A stretch of 26,427 nt of DNA from positions 1-26,427 of the forward strand of contig CAJTNN010000030.1 in NCBI GenBank assembly GCA_910577585.1. Direction: 5' to 3'. The stretch comes from an uncultured Muribaculaceae bacterium. Its GTDB lineage: Bacteria > Bacteroidota > Bacteroidia > Bacteroidales > Muribaculaceae. Position 1 is the first letter of the stretch. The number at the start of each line of letters is the position of its first letter. The translations under genes and the position numbers were made by a program. Positions 1-7,268 of this stretch are shown piece by piece. The notes under the pieces were generated by a model. The model saw only the letters and a program-made list of their open reading frames with translations, had not been told where the DNA came from and did not search any database.

Positions 1-401
1 CTTCCATGAATCGTATGAAGACCACTTATAATATTCTCTCCATTTGTATTCAGAAATTCAACAACCTTACCGACTTCATTAGTGTCTTCGGAGGCATCAG
101 CGAATGCTACGTCACCCTCTTTGCATAGAGTGTATTTCTTCGGAGTGGAAGCCTCATTAACAAATGGAAGAGAATCTTTGCTAACGTCAACCAATGTAGG
201 AAGTCCTGAATGAATCAGGCCATAGTGCAAATTTTTTATTTCTCCGCCATCATAATTCAGCATATCCCATGAAAGAGAATTTGTTGAATAAAAGTCTAAC
301 AGCTCGGAAACCTTTATACGTTTCCACTCGTCGGAGAAGCCGGGGAAGCGCAAAGGTGGAACGTTGATTATTTTTTTTCTTTTATTATCAGAATTTGTCA
401 T
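1..401 (-). CDS. hsdS: Type I restriction-modification specificity subunit HsdS, partial (N-terminal ~133 residues)
   Basis: The reading frame starts at the ATG on the minus strand at 401 and stays open to the left edge, so the C-terminal part is missing from the window. The start reads MTNSDNKRKKIINVPPLRFP and continues PGFSDEWKRIKVSELL. This is the typical opening of Bacteroidales HsdS proteins, in which a PxLRFPxFxxEW segment leads into the first target-recognition domain. HsdS binds the bipartite DNA target and positions HsdM and HsdR on it. The gene lies 48 bp downstream of hsdM on the same strand and is the last visible gene of the operon. No clear Shine-Dalgarno sequence precedes the ATG, as is usual in this phylum. 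Which target is recognised cannot be read from this fragment. Confidence 0.85.
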   Translation of the reverse strand, partial: MTNSDNKRKKIINVPPLRFPGFSDEWKRIKVSELLDFYSTNSLSWDMLNYDGGEIKNLHYGLIHSGLPTLVDVSKDSLPFVNEASTPKKYTLCKEGDVAFADASEDTNEVGKVVEFLNTNGENIISGLHTIHG

Positions 402-449
402 GATGAATATCTAATAAAAGTAATTAGGGATTTAATAAGACAAAAAAAA

Positions 450-2003
450 TTATTCAACAATTCCAAGTTCACGGAGATAGCCCTCGATTTCTTTGTCGAG
501 ATCGGCGCGTTTGGCCTCCAGTTCCTTTATTTCAGCCATAACAGCCTTGATGTCGATTGGCTCCTCTTCTTCGAAAGTGTCAACATATCTGGGAATGTTG
601 AGGTTGTAGTCGTTGTCGGCTATCTCCTGAAGTGTCGCGCAGTGGCTGTATTTCTCAATCTCCTTGCGGTCGCGGTAAGTCTCGACAATCTTACGGATAT
701 GCTCTTCGCGGAGCTTGTTCTGAGTCTTGACCTTTTCAAACTCCTTGCTGGCGTCAATGAAGAGAATGTTGTCATCCTCCTTGCGGCATTTCTTCATCAC
801 TATGATGCAGGTCGGGATTGAGGTGCCATAGAAGATATTTGCCGGAAGTCCGATGATTGCGTCCACATAGTTCTTGTTCTCTATAAGGAAACGGCGGATA
901 GCACCCTCGGCGTTTCCTCGGAACAGCACACCATGAGGCGCGACACAAGCCATAGTGCCACCGTCGTTAAGGTGATAAATCATGTGGAGGATAAAAGCGT
1001 AGTCGGCTGTTTTGCGAGGGGCCAAACGTCCGGCTTTGCTGAAACGGTCATCGTTATTGAACTTGTCGGCTGCACTCCATTCTGCGGAGAAAGGAGGGTT
1101 TGCCACAACTGCGTCAAACTGACGCTCGCCGAAAGCATCGGCTTCGAGGGTGTCGCCATTCTCAATCTTGAAGTTACTGAACTTGATGCCGTGGAGCAAC
1201 ATGTTCATGCGGGCAAGATTGTAGGTGGTAGGGTTCTTCTCCTGTCCAAAGATCTCGACCGCATTACCGATATTGGCGGCTCGGATAAGCAGTGAGCCGG
1301 AACCGCAAGTAGGGTCATAGACATTGCGCAAACGTGCGTGTCCAAGTGTCACAATCTCAGCGAGAATGCGGCTGACTTCCTGCGGGGTGTAGAACTCACC
1401 AGCCTTCTTACCTGCACCGGCGGCAAACTGCGAAATCATATATTCATACGCATCACCGAGAATATCAATCTGAGTTGCCTCGTCAGCACCGAAGTCAATG
1501 CCATTGAGTGCGGTGAGGACACTGCTGATGAGGTTGTTCTTGTCATCGGCAGTCTTGCCAAGTTTAGGCGATGCCAAATCAATATCCGAGAAAAGACCTC
1601 CGAAATCCTCTTCGCTCTCCTGACCAAGAGTGCTGTCCTCAATGCGTTTCAACGAACGCTCCAACTGAGGAAGAATATTCTCCTTACGATTGATGCCGTC
1701 GATAATGGATGTGAACAGGAACTGCGGCTCAACGAAATAGCCTATATTCTCCAGACACTGCTTCTTTACTTCGTCTTGAAGCTCAACGGCTTCCTCTTCC
1801 TGACTTTCCCAAAGCTGCTTAAATGTTATCTCATCATTTTCAAGTGCTTGGTTGGCATATTTCTCAATCTTCTCTGAGAGATACTTGTAAAAGATGAAGC
1901 CCAACGAAAAATACATAAATTCGTTGGCTGACATGTTGCCACGCAGGTTATTGGCAACCGCCCAAAGCTGGGTACGCAGTTTCTGTTGGAGTTCCTCGCT
2001 CAT
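450..2003 (-). CDS. hsdM: Type I restriction-modification DNA N6-adenine methyltransferase subunit HsdM
   Basis: This 517-residue protein has the usual length of HsdM. Residues 1-150 form the helical N-terminal domain (starts MSEELQQKLRTQLW). The methyltransferase core contains GEFYTP at about 202-207, the S-adenosylmethionine-binding motif DPTCGSGSLL at 230-239 and the catalytic NPPF at 302-305. A charged helical end (about 480-517) fits contact with HsdS. It methylates adenine in the sequence chosen by HsdS, protecting host DNA, and is also needed for restriction by the HsdR complex. Start 2003 lies 7 bp after the stop of the GIY-YIG-like gene, so the genes are probably co-transcribed and perhaps translationally coupled. 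All key motifs are intact. Confidence 0.96.
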   Translation of the reverse strand: MSEELQQKLRTQLWAVANNLRGNMSANEFMYFSLGFIFYKYLSEKIEKYANQALENDEITFKQLWESQEEEAVELQDEVKKQCLENIGYFVEPQFLFTSIIDGINRKENILPQLERSLKRIEDSTLGQESEEDFGGLFSDIDLASPKLGKTADDKNNLISSVLTALNGIDFGADEATQIDILGDAYEYMISQFAAGAGKKAGEFYTPQEVSRILAEIVTLGHARLRNVYDPTCGSGSLLIRAANIGNAVEIFGQEKNPTTYNLARMNMLLHGIKFSNFKIENGDTLEADAFGERQFDAVVANPPFSAEWSAADKFNNDDRFSKAGRLAPRKTADYAFILHMIYHLNDGGTMACVAPHGVLFRGNAEGAIRRFLIENKNYVDAIIGLPANIFYGTSIPTCIIVMKKCRKEDDNILFIDASKEFEKVKTQNKLREEHIRKIVETYRDRKEIEKYSHCATLQEIADNDYNLNIPRYVDTFEEEEPIDIKAVMAEIKELEAKRADLDKEIEGYLRELGIVE

Positions 2004-2010
2004 GATCTTA

Positions 2011-2706
2011 TTATGATATTTCTTCGGATGTCGTTTCTAATTCTTTGCGCATATCGTCCAAAACTTTCCCATTGAAAGAGAAATATTTGGCACCTTGGTA
2101 TGCCCCGGAGGTATTGCGCCTTTCCTCCGGCATAAAAGTTCCTACAAACGGAGATAGTTTATAAATGCGGTCTTGATACTCAACAGAGTCATCGCTCGCC
2201 ACTTTCACACTAACTCCAGTGGGGTCAAAGATGATATAGTCGCCGATTTTGATGCCCACCATCGAGAATTTGAAGCGACCACGTTTGACCTCTCTTTTAT
2301 GAAGCTTTGGCTCCGGATTTGGTGCTTCCTTGATGATAGGCTTGTTATCGCAATATTCAGTGACAACAGCATCGTCAATGGTTTGGGCAATGTCGTTGAA
2401 TATATCGAGCGCCACTTGCGGCGGTACATTGAAAAATTCGCGGTTCTGACGGATTCGCAAATCAGTCAGGCGATCAATGGTTTTATGAACCAGTTTCTCA
2501 ACCTCGTTGAATTTCACCGTCTGCATTGTGGCAAAAATTTCAAACGGCAATGGCACGGCTGTATTGTCAAGTTCCTTTGAGCGTATGTCAACAGGACGGC
2601 TACTTTTGCCGATTTTAACCCAGTCCTCGCGGAAACTGGGATTCGTCAGGATATAGACGTAGCCGGGTTCTATGACTTTAGTGCTTGTCTTTTTCATTGC
2701 TTTCAT
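2011..2706 (-). CDS. T5orf172 / GIY-YIG-like nuclease family protein embedded in the hsd operon
   Basis: This 231-residue protein sits between hsdR (1-nt gap) and hsdM (7-nt gap). The N-terminal half (about 14-110) reads as a T5orf172/MUG113-type domain of the GIY-YIG superfamily: GYVYIL at 15-20, VKIGKS at 30-35, a conserved acidic residue near E70, H74, and EFFNVP at 90-95. The C-terminal part (about 135-231) is a small beta-rich region with GDYIIFDPTG, SVEYQDRIYKLSPF and a final NGKVL segment. It resembles the DUF4357/RAMA-type modules found in restriction-associated proteins; that assignment is tentative. A nuclease or DNA-binding accessory role in the type I system is likely from family and position, but which step it serves is unknown. 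An alternative start is the second Met (residue 4). Confidence 0.8.
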   Translation of the reverse strand: MKAMKKTSTKVIEPGYVYILTNPSFREDWVKIGKSSRPVDIRSKELDNTAVPLPFEIFATMQTVKFNEVEKLVHKTIDRLTDLRIRQNREFFNVPPQVALDIFNDIAQTIDDAVVTEYCDNKPIIKEAPNPEPKLHKREVKRGRFKFSMVGIKIGDYIIFDPTGVSVKVASDDSVEYQDRIYKLSPFVGTFMPEERRNTSGAYQGAKYFSFNGKVLDDMRKELETTSEEIS

Positions 2707-2707
2707 A

Positions 2708-5530
2708 TCAATCCCAGCTGAATGTTCTTATAATATTGCGGAGACGGTCAACGATACGCTTAATAGTACGGCGACGGGCCACAAGCCCAAGTTTCTTGTC
2801 TTTCAAGGCTTCCTGTATAATCTCAGTCTGCTCTTTCTGCACATAGTCGTATTCCGACATATAGCGGTTGATTATCTCAACTGGTATTTCTTCCTCTTGT
2901 GCGATTCGCTCGACAGCACGACTTTTCTCCTGACGGATATATTGATTAAGACGTTCTTCAAGGTCAATGCTTCCATCGGCTATCTTATCGCGCATAAAAC
3001 CGTCTTTGTCGTTATCGACCGTCTGGAGAATGAAGCCGTCAATAAGCTGCGTCTTGCTACGCAGTTCGGCATCCTTAATCATCGTGTCGAGAATCTCTTG
3101 CCGTTTTTCAGGATAATCATCGGCACTCGGATCCAAATCGGATATAAGACTGAGAATATATGCGACATTTATGATGTCGCTATGAAGCAGCTCCAGGCAA
3201 AAATCAATATCATCAAGCGTAGGCTCTGTCTCTCCAGCATCCTCTTCTGGCGGAGTGGAATCTTTCACAGTCTTAGAATCCATGAACGTGTCGTGGATGT
3301 CAAGATATTTGCTCCGGAAGTCCATATAAAGCTGCTCATCCATGGGGAAATCCGGATCTTCCTCGTTGAAATCCTCGTATATCTGAATTTCAGCGTGCTT
3401 GCGGATAATGTCACGGAACGCCAGGATGAATTTGCGCTTATCCTCCTCGCTTTGTAGATAATCCACCACACGCGAGTCAGGATAGTGTTCAAGAAATTCT
3501 TTTGTCAAATCTACATAGTCTTGTTTGACATTATCATACGGCTCTCTGATAATACCTTCTTCTCCACCGTTGCTGAATAGCTTGATGGCGGCATCGACAT
3601 TGGACTTCAAATCACGGAAGCAGACAATCTTGCCGAAGCGTTTGCGCTCGTTGAGCACGCGGTTAGTACGGCTGAAAGCCTGTAACAGCCCGTGATACTC
3701 AAGATTCTTGTCAATATAGAGAGTGTTGAGTTTCTTGGAATCAAAACCGGTAAGGAACATGCCGACAACTAGACAGAGGTCGAGCGAGAGCATATCCGGC
3801 TTTTTCTTCTTCAAACGAAGGTTGACATCATCGTAGTAGGCACGGAAATTCTGCAAAGAGAAGGATGTGCCGTACATCTTATTGTAATCATTGATGATGT
3901 CCTCCATGTCATCAGCCCCGGCAACGCGGTCGCTTACAAACGAGCCGCCTGACATTCCGGTGGTCTCGTCATCCTGACTGTCGTTGGCAGCGTATGTGAA
4001 TATTGCACCTATACGGATTTTTGGATTCAGTTCCTTGAAAATTTTGTAATACTGAACAAGCATCGGAACTGATTGCACGGCAAACAGAGCGTCAAACTCA
4101 CCATCATAGGTGGATTTGTTGTAATTGTTGAGAATGAATTGGGCTATCTCCCGCATACGGCTTGTATTGCCGTTGTTCACATCAGTGTTGCCGTGATAAT
4201 ACTCAACGAGGAAGCCAAGCACATTTTCATCAGCGATAGCATCTTTGATGAGATATTTGTGGAGACATTCTCCAAAAATCTCATTTGTGGTATGCTTGTC
4301 GGTAGAATTTTCTGCAAATATGGGTGTGCCGGTAAAGCCGAATATCTGTAAGTTATTGAAAAACTTTACGATATTCTTGTGACTGTCACCAAAATGACTT
4401 CGGTGTGCCTCGTCGAAGATCATCACAATGCGGCTATCCTTAATCTCCTGAAGTTTGTTGCTGTACCACGGACGGGTAACTGCGGCATTCAGTTTCTGAA
4501 TGGTCGTAATGATGATTTTTGAGTCGCTTTGAAGTCGGCGAGTCAGTTCGCTTGTGTCGGATGTACTGTCAACCGCACCCGGCTCAAAAGCATCATATTC
4601 CGATTGGGTCTGAGTGTCGAGGTCGTGGCGGTCAACTACAAACATAACCTTGTCAATACCGTCAAGTTCGGATACAAGCTGGGCAGCTTTGAATGAGGTC
4701 AAAGTCTTACCTGCTCCGGTTGTATGCCAGATGTATCCGTTACGGTTAGTGTTCTGCACCTTGTCAATAATCTCCTCAACGGCATAATACTGATATGGGC
4801 GAAGCACCATAAGCGATTTGTCGCCCTCGTGCATCACAACATATTTGCTGATCATTTTGCCAAGCGTACACTTGTCAAGGAAATCAGCGACGAAAAGACT
4901 AAGTTCGTTGAAAGGATTGTTTGCTCTGTCAGTCCAGTTAAACGTGAATTTGAATCCCTGATTCGGATTATTGGCAAAATAGCGGGTGTTGACTCCGTTA
5001 GAAATGACGAATATCTGTATGTAGTCAAACAACCCATGAAACGAGGTCTTGTGATAACGTTGTATCTGATTGTAAGCCTGCTTGAGTTCAATGCCTCTTC
5101 GTTTCAGCTCAATTTGCACAAGCGGAAGACCATTCACAAGAATGGTGACATCATACCGGCATTTCTTCCTGCCTTCAATTGTAATCTGGTTGGAAACCTG
5201 AAATTCATTCTGGCACCAGTTCTTTTTGTTGAGAAACTGAAGCCACACACGTTGCCCATCCTCTGTCTCCAACGGGAAGAGGTCGCGAAGTTTCTTCGCT
5301 TTCTCAAAACGCGTACCACCCTCAAGATGAATAAGTACTTTGTCAAATTCTCTGTCAGTCAGGCTCTCACGTCCGATTTCAGCAAGCGCTTTTTTATTAT
5401 GTATTTCAAGTTGCTTCTTGAAGTTAGATTTAAGATTGGTCTCTTCGTCAATCTGAACATACTCATAGTTCATCTTCTGAAGAGCTTCTATTAATCCAGT
5501 CTCCAACGCAGCCTCGCTCTGTGCAGACAT
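2708..5530 (-). CDS. hsdR: Type I restriction endonuclease subunit HsdR (translocase-nuclease)
   Basis: This 940-residue protein has the usual HsdR length. The N-terminal PD-(D/E)XK nuclease is visible as D127 in CRYDVTILVNG and the E141-L-K143 in VQIELKRRG, followed by the QxxxY-like QAYNQIQRY. The SF2 motor follows: TGAGKT Walker A at 271-276, FDEAHRS at 372-378, GFTGTP near 395, and MFLTGFDSKKLNTLY plus QAFSRTNRV in the second RecA domain. The C-terminal ~250 residues are helical and acidic, as expected for the HsdM-docking region. It cleaves unmethylated foreign DNA after ATP-driven translocation. It is the first gene of the operon, and all catalytic motifs are present. The start at 5530 is supported by the promoter just upstream. 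Confidence 0.96.
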   Translation of the reverse strand: MSAQSEAALETGLIEALQKMNYEYVQIDEETNLKSNFKKQLEIHNKKALAEIGRESLTDREFDKVLIHLEGGTRFEKAKKLRDLFPLETEDGQRVWLQFLNKKNWCQNEFQVSNQITIEGRKKCRYDVTILVNGLPLVQIELKRRGIELKQAYNQIQRYHKTSFHGLFDYIQIFVISNGVNTRYFANNPNQGFKFTFNWTDRANNPFNELSLFVADFLDKCTLGKMISKYVVMHEGDKSLMVLRPYQYYAVEEIIDKVQNTNRNGYIWHTTGAGKTLTSFKAAQLVSELDGIDKVMFVVDRHDLDTQTQSEYDAFEPGAVDSTSDTSELTRRLQSDSKIIITTIQKLNAAVTRPWYSNKLQEIKDSRIVMIFDEAHRSHFGDSHKNIVKFFNNLQIFGFTGTPIFAENSTDKHTTNEIFGECLHKYLIKDAIADENVLGFLVEYYHGNTDVNNGNTSRMREIAQFILNNYNKSTYDGEFDALFAVQSVPMLVQYYKIFKELNPKIRIGAIFTYAANDSQDDETTGMSGGSFVSDRVAGADDMEDIINDYNKMYGTSFSLQNFRAYYDDVNLRLKKKKPDMLSLDLCLVVGMFLTGFDSKKLNTLYIDKNLEYHGLLQAFSRTNRVLNERKRFGKIVCFRDLKSNVDAAIKLFSNGGEEGIIREPYDNVKQDYVDLTKEFLEHYPDSRVVDYLQSEEDKRKFILAFRDIIRKHAEIQIYEDFNEEDPDFPMDEQLYMDFRSKYLDIHDTFMDSKTVKDSTPPEEDAGETEPTLDDIDFCLELLHSDIINVAYILSLISDLDPSADDYPEKRQEILDTMIKDAELRSKTQLIDGFILQTVDNDKDGFMRDKIADGSIDLEERLNQYIRQEKSRAVERIAQEEEIPVEIINRYMSEYDYVQKEQTEIIQEALKDKKLGLVARRRTIKRIVDRLRNIIRTFSWD

Positions 5531-5562
5531 CCTTAATGTTCCTAATTGAGGTTATTTATTCA

Positions 5563-5592
5563 CAAAGTTAAGTATTTTTTTTTAATCTCAAA
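5563..5592 (-). promoter_or_regulatory. Bacteroidetes-type promoter of the hsd operon
   Basis: Read on the minus strand, TAACTTTG (5570 to 5563) is a perfect match to the Bacteroidetes -7 element TAnnTTTG. TTTG (5592 to 5589) lies 18 bp upstream in the position of the -33 element. The hsdR start codon follows about 33 bp downstream of the -7 box, leaving a short leader. No operator-like palindrome was noticed around it. Confidence 0.7.
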
Positions 5593-5675
5593 AATACCCG
5601 TATTACATCAAGTATGCCATATTGAGCTGGTGCATAAACTTAACTGCGATAAGCGGCGCAGCGGGGCGCGGGGAC

Positions 5676-5854
5676 TCATCGGCTCCAGGAGGAGAGGAAT
5701 TTGATGCGCATGAGGCGGATCTCTTCTTCGGTGTATTCTTCGCCGAGTTCCTGGATGGCGGCTTCGAGGTCGTCTTCCTCTTGCGAGCTTAGAAGTCGAG
5801 TATCTCTTCCTGGCATTCGGTCTCGAGGAGTTCGTCGATATAGTAGTCGATGTT
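5676..5854 (-). pseudogene. Orphan 3' fragment of recQ (duplicate of the RecQ C-terminus)
   Basis: This stretch matches the last ~60 codons of the intact recQ, including the stop codon position. The counterpart is 16264-16443, same orientation, about 10.6 kb to the right. In 5680-5854 there are two substitutions and one deleted base. A third substitution lies in the final Arg codon. All three are synonymous, so this copy derives from a once functional recQ allele. The missing G (around 5791) makes the copied frame hit TAA after the EEILDF segment. The flank 5628-5675 also resembles the recQ 3' flank at 16212-16263, but weakly. No start or helicase domain is present, so it is not a gene but a recombination scar. 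Confidence 0.85.
5683..5854 (+). repeat. Direct repeat copy 1 (recQ 3' end), left boundary of the accessory block
   Basis: This is the left member of a ~175-bp direct repeat with 16271-16443. The two copies bracket the block 5855-16263. Identity ends at the TGTT around 5851-5854. After it, copy 1 continues ATGCGC and copy 2 continues GATGCG, so a few bases of microhomology sit exactly at the junction. Confidence 0.85.
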
Positions 5855-6373
5855 ATGCGCAATCCAGGCACTCTCCGCATACCTTCCGAACGGATATATA
5901 ACGGCGACTACACTCAGGCGCGCAACAGCACCATTCAGAAGATGCTCCGGATGATAGGTTTTGGCGACAATATTGGTTCCGGATTCCAGAAGATAATGAA
6001 AGCGTGGAAAACGCTGGGCTATGAGGCGCCCGATATCCATCAGGAAGATGATGTCAATGAGGTGTGGCTGACGTTGCCATTGACAAAGACCAACTTATCT
6101 TCAGAGAAAAATAAAGTTGTAAACTCAACTGTAAATTCAACTGTAAATTCAACTGTAAATTCAACTGTAAATCCAACTGTAAACTTGACAGAGATTCAAA
6201 ACGGAATACTACAACTACTTCTTGAACGCCCCGAAATTACAATAGAAGAAATTGCAAATCGGCTGAAGAAGAATCGTAATGCGGTCAACTACCAGTTGAA
6301 AAAGTTGAAGGAAACAGGAAAAATAGAAAGAGAGGGATCTGACAAAACTGGAAAATGGAGGGTAATTTCATAA
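5855..6373 (+). pseudogene. C-terminal remnant of an AlbA_2/HATPase_c_4-type (RecG-like) transcriptional regulator, 5'-truncated
   Basis: The 172 visible residues start abruptly in a conserved region. MRNPGTLRIP, RNSTIQKMLRMIGFGDNIGSG and VNEVWLTLPL match the end of the HATPase_c_4/'ATP-binding, AlbA_2' proteins common in Bacteroidales. These proteins normally have several hundred residues before this point. The remnant then has a tandem VNST linker (about residues 89-112) and a winged-helix domain (about 113-172; EIANRLKKNRNAVNYQLKKL). The N-terminal AlbA_2 and ATPase parts are missing because the reading frame begins at the junction with the recQ fragment. The ATG at 5855 is probably an internal Met of the original gene. 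The HNH gene follows after 3 nt, suggesting they once formed an operon. Confidence 0.75.
6119..6190 (+). repeat. Six 12-bp tandem repeats encoding VNST-type units
   Basis: There are six consecutive in-frame 12-bp units of the form GTAAAYTCAACT. Units 2, 3 and 4 are identical (GTAAATTCAACT), unit 1 and unit 5 differ by one base, and unit 6 is degenerate. They encode VNST x4, VNPT and VNLT between the HATPase-like remnant and the winged helix. Because the unit length is a multiple of three, copy-number change would alter linker length without breaking the frame. Confidence 0.9.
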
Positions 6374-6376
6374 GAA

Positions 6377-7081
6377 ATGACTCAATCGCTCAGTGAAATA
6401 AAACATGGTTTTGAGAGATGGCTTGAAGATGGAGCCGTCCGGGACTCTGCTCGCAGACGTGAGGTTTTAAACGTGTGCGAACAGGTTCTTCCATATTTCG
6501 TGCGCGAAAAAATAGATGATCAATTCGATACTTTATACGGACTCACTAATCCCGAGGAAGTTCATAAGCTCTGGAATAAGATTAAGACAGATTCCACTCT
6601 AAAATCAATAAATTCCCGGAGAGTACCGGTCACCTATACAGATGCGCTTCACCTCTATGAGAGTTATCTGCGTCGCCCAAAAGCAAAAGGGAATCAAACC
6701 ATCTTTGAAGAAGATAGCAAGAACCCTGAGCCTGAATTATTATCAGAAGGGGAATTGGCCGAACTGCATCTGACAAAGCATGAGAGGAATAAAGAGTTGC
6801 GCAAGAAATGTATCGAGATCCATGGGTGGCGATGCAAAGGATGCGGTCTTGATTTCAGAGATAAATATGGCGACTTGGGAATTGACTTTATCGAGGTACA
6901 TCATCTTTTCCCTATTTCTCAGACATCAGGTAAACACACTGTGGACCCTGCAAAAGAATTGGTGCCTCTTTGTCCGAATTGTCATGCCATGATTCATCGG
7001 CTGAAAGGAGAAGAGATGAGTCTTGAGAGATTGCGCTCCTATATAAATCCCAAATATATCTTTAACGAAGAACTGATTTAA
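6377..7081 (+). CDS. HNH endonuclease
   Basis: In this 234-residue protein the C-terminal ~90 residues form an HNH/treble-clef nuclease: CKGC at 153-156, EVHH at 173-176 (catalytic His), LCPNCHAMIH at 198-207, with a zinc site from the two CxxC pairs. The N-terminal ~130 residues carry no motif I recognise. They look helical and may bind DNA or a partner. This HNH arrangement occurs in McrA-like and other defence nucleases. The ATG lies 3 nt after the stop of the truncated regulator, so its original promoter was probably lost when the island junction formed; whether it is still expressed is open. The coding frame itself is intact. Confidence 0.88.
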   Translation: MTQSLSEIKHGFERWLEDGAVRDSARRREVLNVCEQVLPYFVREKIDDQFDTLYGLTNPEEVHKLWNKIKTDSTLKSINSRRVPVTYTDALHLYESYLRRPKAKGNQTIFEEDSKNPEPELLSEGELAELHLTKHERNKELRKKCIEIHGWRCKGCGLDFRDKYGDLGIDFIEVHHLFPISQTSGKHTVDPAKELVPLCPNCHAMIHRLKGEEMSLERLRSYINPKYIFNEELI

Positions 7082-7121
7082 ACTTTTTACGAAAATTAAA
7101 AATGTATTTTAAAATGTTTTC

Positions 7122-7245
7122 TTCAAGGCCAATCTTCATTAATATTTTGGCATCTTTCGACCCTCTTCATCGGTCGCGATGCCCGCATCGCTCCCTCTTC
7201 GAGAGCCGAAACCTGCTCAAAATCTTAATAAAGCTTGACCTTGAA
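7122..7245. repeat. Large imperfect palindrome (~124 bp) in the HNH/883-aa gene spacer
   Basis: The outer arms 7122-7149 and 7218-7245 are inverted repeats matching at 24 of 28 positions. Inside, TTTCG/CGAAA-type pairing continues (around 7155-7165 with 7201-7211). The centre holds a perfect 6-bp stem GCGATG-CCCG-CATCGC (about 7175-7190). The whole spacer could fold into one long hairpin. There is no T-tract on either side, so it is not an ordinary intrinsic terminator. It may be a small non-autonomous repeat, a structured leader RNA or a regulatory site for the downstream operon. Confidence 0.65.
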
Positions 7246-7268
7246 AGAAGTTTAAATCAGTTCGAAGA

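Noticed and set aside
2672..3457. Open frame of 261 codons opposite the hsdR 3' end
   Set aside because: It overlaps conserved hsdR and the peptide has no coherent fold. It has no promoter or operon context.
5628..5860. Classical attL site of an integrative element
   Set aside because: No integrase or core-site pair was seen in the window, and the copies differ at several synonymous positions. Allelic recombination fits better.
5608..5880. Arg-rich minus-strand frame sharing its peptide with another at 16211-16405
   Set aside because: Both are out-of-frame translations of the duplicated recQ end. The shared peptide only reflects the DNA repeat.
6119..6190. CRISPR-like array
   Set aside because: The 12-bp units are contiguous, have no spacers and are in-frame coding repeats.
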